Shown here: piece after piece, positions 43,723-52,769 of the stretch
Layout: each line of letters starts with the position of its first letter
Numbering within the stretch: the first letter of the stretch is position 1
Source: Chryseobacterium sp. ON_d1
GTDB taxonomy: Bacteria; Bacteroidota; Bacteroidia; Flavobacteriales; Weeksellaceae
Direction of reading: 5' to 3'
NCBI RefSeq assembly: GCF_006829085.1
Contig: NZ_BJTC01000001.1
Coordinates: forward strand, 442,500-506,499
Length of the DNA: 64,000 bases
Translations under genes and position numbers: made by a program
Notes under the pieces: generated by a model
The model's input: only the letters and a program-made list of their open reading frames with translations
Told to the model about the DNA's origin: nothing
Databases searched by the model: none

Positions 43723-45018
43723 ATGAAACATAAAGTCACCTTATTCTGGTTCAGACGTGATTTAAGGCTGGAAGACAATATTGGTTTATCCCATGCGCTT
43801 CAATCAGGTACTCCGGTAATGCCTGTTTTTATATTTGATTCCGATATTCTCGGTAAATTGGAAGATAAGAATGATCGCAGAGTAGATTATATCCATCAGG
43901 CTTTGACAGGAATTAATATTTCATTAAAAAAATACCATTCGAGACTCAATACATACTCTGGTAAACCTCTGGATATATTCAGAAAATTATCAGAAGAATA
44001 TGATATCGAAGGGGTTTTCTGTAACCGGGATTATGAACCTCAGGCCATTGAAAGAGATAAGGAAGTCTATTATTTTTTTACCGAAAAGAATATTCCTTTT
44101 AAAGCTTATAAAGATCAGGTGATTTTTGATAAAGACCAGATTGTTAAAAAAGACGGTTCCCCTTATACCGTTTACACCCCTTTTGCCAAGAAATGGAGAG
44201 AAGCATTGACTGCTGAGCATTATCAGTCGGTAAAAACGGACTTTACCCATCTGTTTTCCCAGAAGCATACTGATATCATCACATTGAAGGATATCGGTTT
44301 TAAAAAAACAGAAATGGATTTCACAACACCGGTTTTAGATGCTTCCATTATAGATGACTATGACCAATACCGCGATTATCCGGCATTACAGCATACAACA
44401 CAGCTGGGAATTGCTTTACGGTTTGGAACCATCAGCATCAGGAAATGTGTGGCTTTTGCATTGAAACATAATGCTGTATGGCTTTCTGAACTGATCTGGC
44501 GTGAGTTTTTTATGCAGATTTTGTATCATTTTCCTCAGGTTGTCCAACAATCTTTTAAAACCAGGTATGACAACATTCATTGGCGGAACAATGAGAATGA
44601 GTTTAAGCACTGGTGCGATGGCACTACAGGATATCCGATCGTAGATGCCGGGATGAGGGAGCTTAATCAGACAGGCTATATGCATAACCGTGTGCGGATG
44701 ATCGTTGCGAGTTTCTTATGTAAACATTTGCTGATTGACTGGCGGTGGGGCGAAGCTTATTTTGCTTCAAAGCTGAATGATTATGACCTTGCAGCCAATA
44801 ACGGAAACTGGCAGTGGGCAGCAGGGAGTGGTTGTGACGCAGCACCTTATTTCAGGGTTTTTAATCCGGCAGCTCAGACAGAAAAGTTTGACAAAGACCT
44901 GCATTATATAAAAAAATGGCTGCCCGAATGGAATACCCCTGAATATCCTTTCCCCATTGTAGAGCATACCTATGCCCGTGAAAGAGCTTTAGCCGAATAC
45001 AAGAAAGCGTTGGCATAA
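43723..45018 (+). CDS. Deoxyribodipyrimidine photolyase (class I CPD type)
   Basis: 431 residues from ATG 43723; TTG 43717 is the last triplet of the -7 box. The N-terminal Rossmann-like half (LFWFRRDLRLEDN) binds the antenna cofactor, and the C-terminal helical half binds FAD (NRVRMIVASFLCKHLLIDWR, NGNWQWAAGSGCDAAPYFRV, FNPAAQTEKFD). The enzyme splits UV-induced pyrimidine dimers with blue light. Cryptochrome-like relatives cannot be excluded from sequence alone. The usual symbol is phr. Confidence 0.92.
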   Translation: MKHKVTLFWFRRDLRLEDNIGLSHALQSGTPVMPVFIFDSDILGKLEDKNDRRVDYIHQALTGINISLKKYHSRLNTYSGKPLDIFRKLSEEYDIEGVFCNRDYEPQAIERDKEVYYFFTEKNIPFKAYKDQVIFDKDQIVKKDGSPYTVYTPFAKKWREALTAEHYQSVKTDFTHLFSQKHTDIITLKDIGFKKTEMDFTTPVLDASIIDDYDQYRDYPALQHTTQLGIALRFGTISIRKCVAFALKHNAVWLSELIWREFFMQILYHFPQVVQQSFKTRYDNIHWRNNENEFKHWCDGTTGYPIVDAGMRELNQTGYMHNRVRMIVASFLCKHLLIDWRWGEAYFASKLNDYDLAANNGNWQWAAGSGCDAAPYFRVFNPAAQTEKFDKDLHYIKKWLPEWNTPEYPFPIVEHTYARERALAEYKKALA

Positions 45019-45032
45019 ATAAGATGATCAGT

Positions 45033-45065
45033 AAAAATGCCCGGCAACAAAATATTCCCGGGCAT
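45033..45065 (-). terminator. Terminator of the TonB-receptor/ABC operon
   Basis: ATGCCCGG / CCGGGCAT stem with loop CAACAAAATATTC; on the minus strand five T follow. It closes the minus-strand operon and also faces the photolyase gene end. Confidence 0.75.
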
Positions 45066-45113
45066 CAACCAAATTGATAATATGAAAAGTTACTTATCAG
45101 AGTAACATAAACA

Positions 45114-45809
45114 TCAAATTGTTTTAAGATATAATTCCTGCAGTTCCTGGGCTGTAAAAGCCTTGGAAGGTAAGTTCTGTACAAGTTCTCCCTGTTTCAT
45201 AATTCCAATGTTGGTAGCAACACTTACTGCATTGAAAATATCATGAGTTGCCATTAATACCGTTCTGCCTTCCTGACCCAGCTGCCGGACAATTTCTGTA
45301 AATTCAGCAGTGGCTATTGGGTCCAGTCCGCTGGTGGGTTCATCAAGGAGAAGTACTTTTGCATCTTTGGCGAGAGCAATAGCAATACCTACTTTTTGGC
45401 GCATTCCTTTAGAATACCCTCCCAATGCTTTCTGGTGAGCGGTTTCCTGTAAACCGGTCCGTTTAAGGAGTGCAGACAGCTCATCTTTCTGATAATCGAA
45501 TCCGGCAATTTTGGAAAAAAAATCAAGATTCTCCATTCCGGTAAGGTGGGGATATAAAAGAACTGTTTCAGGAATATAAGCCAGATGCTTTTTTATTTTC
45601 TGAGGTTCATCTTTTACTGAGATCCCATTAATAAAAGCATCTCCGGAAGTTGCTTTAATTAACCCGAGAAGAATATTGATCGTGGTACTTTTTCCAGCGC
45701 CGTTCTGACCGAGAAGTGCAAAAATTTCTCCCTTTTTTACTTCCAGGTTTAGAGAATGAAGCGCGGTGAAGCTGTTGTATTTTTTATGGAGATTGATTGT
45801 TTTTAGCAT
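45114..45809 (-). CDS. ABC transporter ATPase, last gene of the siderophore/metal operon
   Basis: 231 residues. Walker A GQNGAGKST, signature GGYSKGMRQKVGIAIAL, Walker B VLLLDEPTSGLD, H-loop ATHD. The signature variant with RQK belongs to the ABC-2/NosF-like group that works with integral permeases of the DUF3526 type. The ATG overlaps the permease stop by 7 bases (45803-45809). With the receptor upstream it should energise movement across the inner membrane, but direction is not clear; NosDFY-type systems are not classic importers. Confidence 0.88.
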   Translation of the reverse strand: MLKTINLHKKYNSFTALHSLNLEVKKGEIFALLGQNGAGKSTTINILLGLIKATSGDAFINGISVKDEPQKIKKHLAYIPETVLLYPHLTGMENLDFFSKIAGFDYQKDELSALLKRTGLQETAHQKALGGYSKGMRQKVGIAIALAKDAKVLLLDEPTSGLDPIATAEFTEIVRQLGQEGRTVLMATHDIFNAVSVATNIGIMKQGELVQNLPSKAFTAQELQELYLKTI

Positions 45810-47149
45810 AGTTTTCTGTATTTGTTTTGTGAAAGAATGATAAATAAAGCGATGAAGATGAGGTATGGGAGAAATATCTGAACATATCCGATGTGTTCAG
45901 AAAATCTGAAGACTTCTGTAATCTGCTGTGCCCAGTTGACAGACTCAGCATTTTTTTCCGAGAAAATAAGAGGGTAGAAGAACAAACGTTTTTTCTCATG
46001 AAATTTTTTAAGAGAAGAAGCATATTGTAAATGATTGCTCATATCTGTTTTTGCAAGATGGCTTGATACAAGCTGGGTATGAAGATTCGGCAGGAGATAG
46101 CCGAGGTAGCCGGCAGCCAGATTTCTTTTCTGCATTTTTTCGGTGTACTGTTCTGAGGATTTCGAAGATTCCAGATCACCCATATGCTGCATGGCATAAT
46201 ACCACGTCCAGGTAAATGCATCATTTTCTTCCACTGTGAAATTTCTGTATTGGGGATATGCTTCGTAAAACTTTTCCATAGTGGGCTGTTTGGCTTCATC
46301 CCACTTATTGTGATAACCCTCTCTCTGTTCCATTACTGCTTTGAGAGATTCGTGAACAGGATAAATCTTCTGAATCAGGATATTGCTGCTCATAGGAATG
46401 ATAAAATTGATGGCTACCCATACGATAAGGAGAATCAATGCATTCTGAGCCGATGATTTACGGAAAGAAACAATCCATCTGCACAACGCAAACCAAAATA
46501 GAACATAAAGCCATCCGCTTGCTGCAAAAGCAATAAAATAAAGGTCCAAGGGTATCTTTATCCAGGCAGAGGCAATAATCATTAAAATCAGATATACAGC
46601 TGTGACTGCTAAAAGGCGGATAAGCATCTTCTGATCTAAAAAACTCTGCAAATTGCCGCTTTGAACCGACAGCAGCTTCCAGGTTCCTTTTTCTTCTTCT
46701 TCAGAAATCAGGTTATAACAAAATGCTACAATGACCAATGGAAAGAGGAAAACAATAACAAAACTGAAATCAAAGTTTCCAACCGCTGCATTGGCCGGAT
46801 TATAGAAATCAGCATTGTAGCGCTGTTCTTCCAGATTCCGGATGGTTACTCCCTGGATAGAAGGGTTTAAATCACGCATTCCGATATTGAGAGCAGCCAG
46901 TTTGGGCGTTTCATTGACTAAATTAAATTTGATATAATATAGAGCCAGTCCCAGATCATCTTTATGAAATTTAGTATTTCGTGCTATGCTTTCTTTCTGA
47001 AACGCTCCGCTTTTGGAGATGATATCTTCGTTTCTGTCAAGAAATTTTTTCCCAGTATAAATAGCCATTAATCCGGCCATGAATAAAAACAACAATGCTA
47101 TGAGATATGCTTTGTTACGGTAAAATTGGATATATAAATAACGGTTCAT
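45803..47149 (-). CDS. ABC-2-type permease, DUF3526 family (second)
   Basis: 448 residues from ATG 47147-47149 (the frame opens 20 codons earlier inside the other gene). Six or so helices: an N-terminal helix (AYLIALLFLFMAGLMA), a large extracytoplasmic segment of about 100 residues, and then helices such as FVIVFLFPLVIVAFCYNLI followed by the cytoplasmic EEEEKGTWKLLSVQSG. A second large loop carries the YHNKWDEAKQPTMEKFYEAY stretch. This architecture is typical of the DUF3526 permeases. Its ATG overlaps the stop of the upstream permease (TAATG). Confidence 0.8.
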   Translation of the reverse strand: MNRYLYIQFYRNKAYLIALLFLFMAGLMAIYTGKKFLDRNEDIISKSGAFQKESIARNTKFHKDDLGLALYYIKFNLVNETPKLAALNIGMRDLNPSIQGVTIRNLEEQRYNADFYNPANAAVGNFDFSFVIVFLFPLVIVAFCYNLISEEEEKGTWKLLSVQSGNLQSFLDQKMLIRLLAVTAVYLILMIIASAWIKIPLDLYFIAFAASGWLYVLFWFALCRWIVSFRKSSAQNALILLIVWVAINFIIPMSSNILIQKIYPVHESLKAVMEQREGYHNKWDEAKQPTMEKFYEAYPQYRNFTVEENDAFTWTWYYAMQHMGDLESSKSSEQYTEKMQKRNLAAGYLGYLLPNLHTQLVSSHLAKTDMSNHLQYASSLKKFHEKKRLFFYPLIFSEKNAESVNWAQQITEVFRFSEHIGYVQIFLPYLIFIALFIILSQNKYRKLC

Positions 47150-48594
47150 TAGATCAATTTTAATTTTCTTCCACTTATTTCGATGGCAACAATACAGATA
47201 ATGAGCCATAAGACTAATGCTGCTGCAGGTATTGGCTGTGCTTTCAGGCTTTCAGAGACAGAAGTATATCGGTATTGAAAATCCGGAAACTTCTTCCAGT
47301 TGTCTTTGTCGATGACAGCAGGAGGTCCGCCTTTTTCAGGTTTAATATTGCTGATATGCTTTATCTGAAGGTCATTTAAATGCTGGGCCATTTGATAGCG
47401 GTATTCTTCCGCCTGCTTTTGAAATTGGGTGTAGGAAAAAAAATCAGTGCCGGTGGCCATCATGGAAAAGTTTTTAACAGCGACAGAAGGATTGATCAGC
47501 CCTGAAATATCAGTCAGATTCTGTTGTCTGTTGTAAATGGTCTGCAGTTCTTTCTGATGTCTGATATAAATCTGTGAACTTATTTTCTCTCCTTCTTTCA
47601 TGACAAATCCACCATAATTGAAAGGAAGCTCGTTCGTTGTTTTTACATTATAACGGGTAAGTAGGGAATCTTTGATTTTCTTAAAATGAGGATCGTCAGG
47701 ATTGTGACTGTCTCCGGATTTTAAAATATCCTTTTCAAGATCGGTCTCAAAAGCGATTCGGGAAGGCGCCGGATACAGATTCTGAGCAGCAAACTGAACT
47801 CCCTTCGGCAAAACGATAATGAAAAGAAGCCAGAATCCGATAAGGCTGATCAACGCTGAAGAGGTGTTTTTACTGTTCGCTGAAATGATAACTGCCAGGG
47901 CACTGATAAAAAAATAATAGATCATATAAGCAGGAAGAAGAAGCGATAATCTTATTAAAATATCAGTGGAATCTGTAGTTTCTGACATCATTGCTGCCCA
48001 AAACACAACAGGAATTACAGGAATCAGAAAACATAAAGAAAACAGCCAGAGTCCCAGAGTTTTTCCCCAGACGATATCTCTTCCCGAAGCACCCTGTACG
48101 CTGATGATTTTTAATGTAGCATTCTCCCGTTCCTGTACAATTAATCCAAACCCCAGAAAAAGAATGATAAGTGGCACAATACTCTGCAGAATAAAAGCAC
48201 TGCTGAAAGCCCCGAATCTAATCAAAGTCCCTGAGCTTCCTGCTTCCGAAAGGTTAGCGGTATTTTGTTTGTGAGCCTCCAGGAATATGACATTTCCCAG
48301 ATAATCATCTAAGCCTTTGTCAAAAATATTCAGCGGATGACCGATCCTGAAAACCAAATAGCCGTAGTGAGCCATACGGTGGGGATGCTTATCCGGTCTG
48401 TGTTCCCAATGTTCGCGCACTTCTTCCCGGTATTCCTTTATTTTTGAAAAAGAACCGGTATATTTTGTAAATCCTATGCCGATGCTCAGCATACAGAAGA
48501 GAAGTACAGTAACCGTGATGATGAGGTTCTGTTTTCCTTTAAACAGATCCTGCAAGGTTTTTCTCACGATCAGCTGTAGGTTTGAAATAGCCAT
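47149..48594 (-). CDS. ABC-2-type permease, DUF3526 family (first)
   Basis: 481 residues, homologous in layout to the next gene: N-terminal helix (NLIITVTVLLFCMLSIGIGF), long loop, helix IVPLIILFLGFGLIVQERE, cytoplasmic segment with NATLKIISVQGASGRDIVWG, more helices, a second loop and a final helix. The two permeases would form a heterodimer with the downstream ATPase. Position directly after a TonB-dependent receptor gene (3 bases) suggests a role in metal-siderophore or similar uptake or in receptor assembly. Substrate unknown. Confidence 0.8.
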   Translation of the reverse strand: MAISNLQLIVRKTLQDLFKGKQNLIITVTVLLFCMLSIGIGFTKYTGSFSKIKEYREEVREHWEHRPDKHPHRMAHYGYLVFRIGHPLNIFDKGLDDYLGNVIFLEAHKQNTANLSEAGSSGTLIRFGAFSSAFILQSIVPLIILFLGFGLIVQERENATLKIISVQGASGRDIVWGKTLGLWLFSLCFLIPVIPVVFWAAMMSETTDSTDILIRLSLLLPAYMIYYFFISALAVIISANSKNTSSALISLIGFWLLFIIVLPKGVQFAAQNLYPAPSRIAFETDLEKDILKSGDSHNPDDPHFKKIKDSLLTRYNVKTTNELPFNYGGFVMKEGEKISSQIYIRHQKELQTIYNRQQNLTDISGLINPSVAVKNFSMMATGTDFFSYTQFQKQAEEYRYQMAQHLNDLQIKHISNIKPEKGGPPAVIDKDNWKKFPDFQYRYTSVSESLKAQPIPAAALVLWLIICIVAIEISGRKLKLI

Positions 48595-48597
48595 AGT

Positions 48598-50907
48598 TTA
48601 AAATTTATAAGTAGCGGTTAGTAAATAATTTCTTGGAGTTCCCGGAAATAGCCTCAGATAATTCTGAGCTCCGATCCAATAGACTTTATTGGTAATATTA
48701 TTCAGGTTAAAAGCAAGCTGAATCGTTTTTGCCGGGCTGTAATATAAGGCTGCATCTATTGTAGTATAGGCAGGAAGTTCAAAACTTCTTGTAAACCACG
48801 GAACTTTTGAACTCTGATAAAGCATTCCTGCCCCGATTCCAAAGTCTTTGATCACTTCGGTGTTTGAGAAATTGTAGCGGGTCCAGATATTGACCGAATT
48901 TTTAGAGGTATTTTCTTTTCTTTTTCCCACAAGATCAAGGTTGGAATCATCCAGTATTTTAGCGTCAATATAGCTGTATCCTCCGTAAATATGCCATTGA
49001 GGAAGGATATGTCCGGAAAATTCGGCCTCAAATCCACGGCTTCTGTCTGCCCCTCGCTGTATAAGTTCATCAGGTTCTGATGGATTATTGGCGTTGATGA
49101 TGATATTTCTCTGGTTAATCTCATACACGGCCAGATTTAATGAAATTCTGCCAAAAATCTGTGCTTTGATACCCATTTCTTTAAGATCGGAAGTCAAAGG
49201 TTTAAACCTTGCAGCAGATCCTGTAAGACTGGAGGTATTGGGCATTAATGTTACCGTATTGGATTGCGGCTGATAACCGGTAAGGTAAGTTCCATAAAGG
49301 TTGATGTTATCGGTTATGCTGTAGGTAATCCCGAATCTGTACAGCAGTTTGTTGTTTTTAAAAGAAGATTCGTTGGTTTCTTTGAAATTAGTAGTATCCT
49401 GAAACCACTCCTGACGGATTCCTGATAATATTCTGAACTTTTTCCAGGTAAAAATATGCTGGATATAAGCTGCATGCGTAGTGGTACGAGCGGAGGGTAA
49501 GGCGGTGATCACATTAAGCGTATTAAAATCAGGTCCCTGATAATTTTGTGCTCCGGGATTCAGATCAAACGGTGTGACATTAGGCTTTGGAATGATCGTT
49601 CCATTGTAATTGACGGTCTGATAATCTGAAGCTTTTGCAGGATCGTAAGAGGATGCTACTGATCCGCTCTTTAAAAGAAAACCTCTTGCGGCATTTTGCA
49701 GTCCTCCTTTTCGTTTGTCCCAGATCTGCCCGTCATAGCCTATTAAAGCCTGATGCTGAACAGCTCCTGTTTTAAATTTAAAATTAAAATAGGCATTTAT
49801 ATTATCTGTTGCCCAGTTTTGTCTTCTCTGCACAAACTGCATCATGGCGAGACTGGAAACCGGTTTGTTGTCCATGTCAGGAACAAAAGAATTGGTTGTT
49901 CTGTGCTCCTGAAGATTTTCTCTCCAGTATTGCTTCATATATGAGGCATTAAAACTAATCGATTGGTTAAAATGGTGAGCAACACTTCCTATCAGAATAA
50001 GTTCTCTGGTTTTAAAAAAGTCATCAGGAGCTCCCAGGTTCAATGTTCTTGGAGTACTGTACAGATCTGTTTTTCCGGCTACAGCACCGAAAATAGGCTG
50101 CCCACGGTCCAGGTTTCCATAGAGATCATTGAAAATCATTTCTACATTCACGGAGGTCTTTTCATCGGGAATAAATGTCAGGGATGGCGAGATCAGAATA
50201 CCGCTGTTTTTAACATGATCCCTGAATGAGTAAGCGTTCTGGTAAGCTCCGTTAAAACGGTAAAGCAAGGTTTTACTCTTATTCAAAGGACCTGTAAGAT
50301 CTGTGGAGACACGGTAAGTATCAAAGCTGCCTCCTGATGAAGTGATCTCATGTTGGGAAACGGGCAATGGTTTTTTAGTCACCATATTAATCGTTCCTCC
50401 AGGATCCACACTTGACATGGTAATGCTTGCCGGACCTTTAAAAATTTCCACACGTTCTATATTGGAGGTCATCGGCTGTAGAAAATAGTATTGCCGGGTT
50501 CGCATACCGTTGATAATCTGGCCCTCCTCATTCTGGCTGATTCCACGGATATTGTACTGATTATAATAGCTGGAAGGAGAGACCCCGTTAACATTTTTCA
50601 TTACATCTCCAAGCTGAAAGGCTTGTCGGTCGGTAATCAGTTCCTTGGTAACCGTATTGAGAGTTAAAGGCAGATCTTTATTTTTCATTGCAATCTTGGT
50701 GGCTGCAAAAGAGTAGACGGATGTATAATCTTTAGACTTTCTTCCGATAACCTCAACGGTTTGAACCACTGTAGATAAAGAATCTTCAGAACGGGACTGT
50801 GCATACAGAAATGACGATGCGGTGATGAAACTTAGACTGAAAAGTTTCACAGAATTTGGGGAAATACAATGAATTATTCCCGAATAATTAAAATTACTGG
50901 TAGTCAT
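48598..50907 (-). CDS. TonB-dependent siderophore receptor
   Basis: 769 residues. Signal peptide near residues 20-36 (VKLFSLSFITASSFLYAQ). The TonB-box region follows (VQTVEVIGRK). Residues about 60-190 are the plug (ITDRQAFQLGDVMKNVNGVS, YNIRGISQNEEGQIINGMR, VDPGGTINMVTKKP). The rest is a 22-strand beta barrel ending in aromatic residue F (TATYKF). The plug sequence is like the FhuE/FpvA-type ferric-siderophore receptors. There is no SusC-like N-terminal extension. First gene of the operon with the two permeases and ATPase; no clear Fur box was found in the 130 bases upstream. Confidence 0.93.
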   Translation of the reverse strand: MTTSNFNYSGIIHCISPNSVKLFSLSFITASSFLYAQSRSEDSLSTVVQTVEVIGRKSKDYTSVYSFAATKIAMKNKDLPLTLNTVTKELITDRQAFQLGDVMKNVNGVSPSSYYNQYNIRGISQNEEGQIINGMRTRQYYFLQPMTSNIERVEIFKGPASITMSSVDPGGTINMVTKKPLPVSQHEITSSGGSFDTYRVSTDLTGPLNKSKTLLYRFNGAYQNAYSFRDHVKNSGILISPSLTFIPDEKTSVNVEMIFNDLYGNLDRGQPIFGAVAGKTDLYSTPRTLNLGAPDDFFKTRELILIGSVAHHFNQSISFNASYMKQYWRENLQEHRTTNSFVPDMDNKPVSSLAMMQFVQRRQNWATDNINAYFNFKFKTGAVQHQALIGYDGQIWDKRKGGLQNAARGFLLKSGSVASSYDPAKASDYQTVNYNGTIIPKPNVTPFDLNPGAQNYQGPDFNTLNVITALPSARTTTHAAYIQHIFTWKKFRILSGIRQEWFQDTTNFKETNESSFKNNKLLYRFGITYSITDNINLYGTYLTGYQPQSNTVTLMPNTSSLTGSAARFKPLTSDLKEMGIKAQIFGRISLNLAVYEINQRNIIINANNPSEPDELIQRGADRSRGFEAEFSGHILPQWHIYGGYSYIDAKILDDSNLDLVGKRKENTSKNSVNIWTRYNFSNTEVIKDFGIGAGMLYQSSKVPWFTRSFELPAYTTIDAALYYSPAKTIQLAFNLNNITNKVYWIGAQNYLRLFPGTPRNYLLTATYKF

Positions 50908-51038
50908 GAACAGGGAAGTAGGGGCAGTGAATTTGCCTATTAATAAAAGGATATCCTTACTAATTTGAAGACACAGGTATCCAAGGAATTACAGTACAGA
51001 TTAAAAAATCTGTAAACGAAATATTAGGGCAGCATAGA

Positions 51039-51392
51039 TTACGCTACCGCAGAAAATGTGGATGGGGGAGCTCTGGAGCTGAAAAAATCGAGAAGACAAC
51101 GATATGAAATGGCTTTCGGCTGTGGCATCTCGTTATCATTAGTAGTGTCGATAGCAAAATCCAGATTCAAAGGTTCAGGAAGAAGAACATTGGTCATATG
51201 CAGATGAAGTGCACACTGACATTCGTCGTCCTGAGAAAAGGTAGGAATTTTCTCTTCTTTTGAACCTTTTTTATAGATCACTTTACTTTTGGAGTGTCTG
51301 GCATGATCAAGACATGTCGTTATCCCGCTGACATTCGAAACAAATATCAGAAGTAAAGAAAAAACAAAAAAGACTCTGAGAAATTTTTGCAT
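51039..51392 (-). CDS. Small exported Cys/His-rich protein upstream of the TonB receptor
   Basis: 117 residues from ATG 51390-51392; the frame opens at TTG 51413, which overlaps a -7 box (TACATTTG, 51403-51410). An N-terminal hydrophobic helix (LRVFFVFSLLLIFVSNVSG) is a signal peptide or anchor. The mature part contains TTCLDHARHSKSK and the motif CQCALHLHMTN, with three Cys and several His that could bind a metal, then a conserved FFSSRAPPSTF end. Small Cys/His-rich secreted proteins often sit next to metal-uptake receptor genes in Bacteroidota; the family name is not known to me. Confidence 0.7.
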   Translation of the reverse strand: MQKFLRVFFVFSLLLIFVSNVSGITTCLDHARHSKSKVIYKKGSKEEKIPTFSQDDECQCALHLHMTNVLLPEPLNLDFAIDTTNDNEMPQPKAISYRCLLDFFSSRAPPSTFSAVA

Positions 51393-51564
51393 AATAGAAA
51401 AGCAAATGTACAATTTAATTTGATAAAAACAGAATCAGGAGCAAAAAGTAACAGATATTTTTGGTTTTTAAAGATCTGATAAGATTTAAATAACTTCAAT
51501 TATAATCACTTATTTATTGACAAATTATTTATATTTTTGGTTGATTAACTTATTGAGTAAAATT

Positions 51565-52752
51565 ATGTTGATACCGAATTCTACCTTTATGGGCTTAAGT
51601 TGTGCAATCGGTTGCATTGCTTCGTGTTTTTTATCTGCCCAGCGATCTGTACAGGTGACCAATTTTTTGGATTTTCCAAGAAATGAGGTGGCCGCAATTC
51701 CAGTGGCTCAACTGCATTTGTTCTTAAACAAGCATAGTGAAAACGAACTTAGAATAAAAGATGCAAAAGGAAAATGGCTTCCGATTCAATGGATAGATAA
51801 CGATGGTGATGGTAAAAATGATGAATTGCTTTTTCCTGTTGCTATTGGCTCCGGAAAGACCAATACATATAGTGTTGTAGCAGACGGAAACGTTCATATT
51901 CCGGAAAGCAGAATTTCCACCTATTCTAGGCTGGTTCCTGAAAGAGTAGATGATTATGCCTGGGAAAATGACAGGGTTGCCTTCAGAGTGTATGGCCCAA
52001 AAGGCCAGCAGGAAGCTTTACAGGGAATAAAAAGCAGTACGCTTTCCAGTGGTGTTGATATCTGGCTCAAAAGAACAGATCTGCCCGTAATTAATAAGTG
52101 GTATAAAGGCTATCTTACCGATCCTATGTATTACCATAAAGACACAAGAGGAGAAGGCTATGATCCTTACCATGTGGGAAACAGCAGAGGAACCGGAGGC
52201 ATTGGAATCTGGAAAGATGACAAGCTTCAGGTTTCCCAAAATTTTGTAACCTCCAGAACAATTGCTGAAGGTCCTTTGAGAACTGTTTTTGAACTGACTT
52301 ATCAACCATGGAGCGAATATGGAGTGAAAGAAACCAAAAGAATTTCTCTGGATCTGGGTTCCAGCTTTTCTAAGTTTGAATCTGTTTTTGAATCTGAAAA
52401 GCCTGTTCCGAATTATACAATAGGAATTACCCTGCATAAAAACGAAGGAAAATCTCAATTGAATGATCAGTATGGATACTATCTTCATTGGGAGAAAATA
52501 GACGATGCTTTTGTGGGAGAAGGAATTATTGTAAATCCGGAAATCGTTGAAAAGTCAATCGCTTTTACTTCTGATGTTCCTGATGAAAGTAACCTGTATG
52601 TCATTACAAAACCCAATAAAACCTTAACCTATTATGCAGGATTTGCCTGGCAGAAAAGCGGACAGGTTCAAACACAGAAAGACTGGGAGAATATGCTTCA
52701 GAAACAGGCTCAGATCATCGCAAAACCATTGTTGATAAAAGTAAAAGAGTAA
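51565..52752 (+). CDS. DUF4861 domain-containing exported protein
   Basis: 395 residues from ATG 51565; the frame begins at TTG 51517, part of a promoter-like region with TATTTTTG at 51532-51539. A signal peptide (SCAIGCIASCFLSAQ) precedes the domain. The DUF4861 character is seen in RNEVAAIPVAQL, WIDNDGDGKNDELLFP, GIGIWKDDKLQVSQNF and YYAGFAWQKSGQV near the end. These proteins occur almost only in pectin and rhamnogalacturonan gene clusters, where they may be lyases or binding proteins. The pectate lyase PL10 gene follows 17 bases later. Confidence 0.85.
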   Translation: MLIPNSTFMGLSCAIGCIASCFLSAQRSVQVTNFLDFPRNEVAAIPVAQLHLFLNKHSENELRIKDAKGKWLPIQWIDNDGDGKNDELLFPVAIGSGKTNTYSVVADGNVHIPESRISTYSRLVPERVDDYAWENDRVAFRVYGPKGQQEALQGIKSSTLSSGVDIWLKRTDLPVINKWYKGYLTDPMYYHKDTRGEGYDPYHVGNSRGTGGIGIWKDDKLQVSQNFVTSRTIAEGPLRTVFELTYQPWSEYGVKETKRISLDLGSSFSKFESVFESEKPVPNYTIGITLHKNEGKSQLNDQYGYYLHWEKIDDAFVGEGIIVNPEIVEKSIAFTSDVPDESNLYVITKPNKTLTYYAGFAWQKSGQVQTQKDWENMLQKQAQIIAKPLLIKVKE

Positions 52753-52769
52753 TTTTTAAATAATAAAAA

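Noticed and set aside
50908..51038. Fur box upstream of the TonB receptor
   Set aside because: No 19-bp inverted repeat of the GATAATGATTATC kind found.
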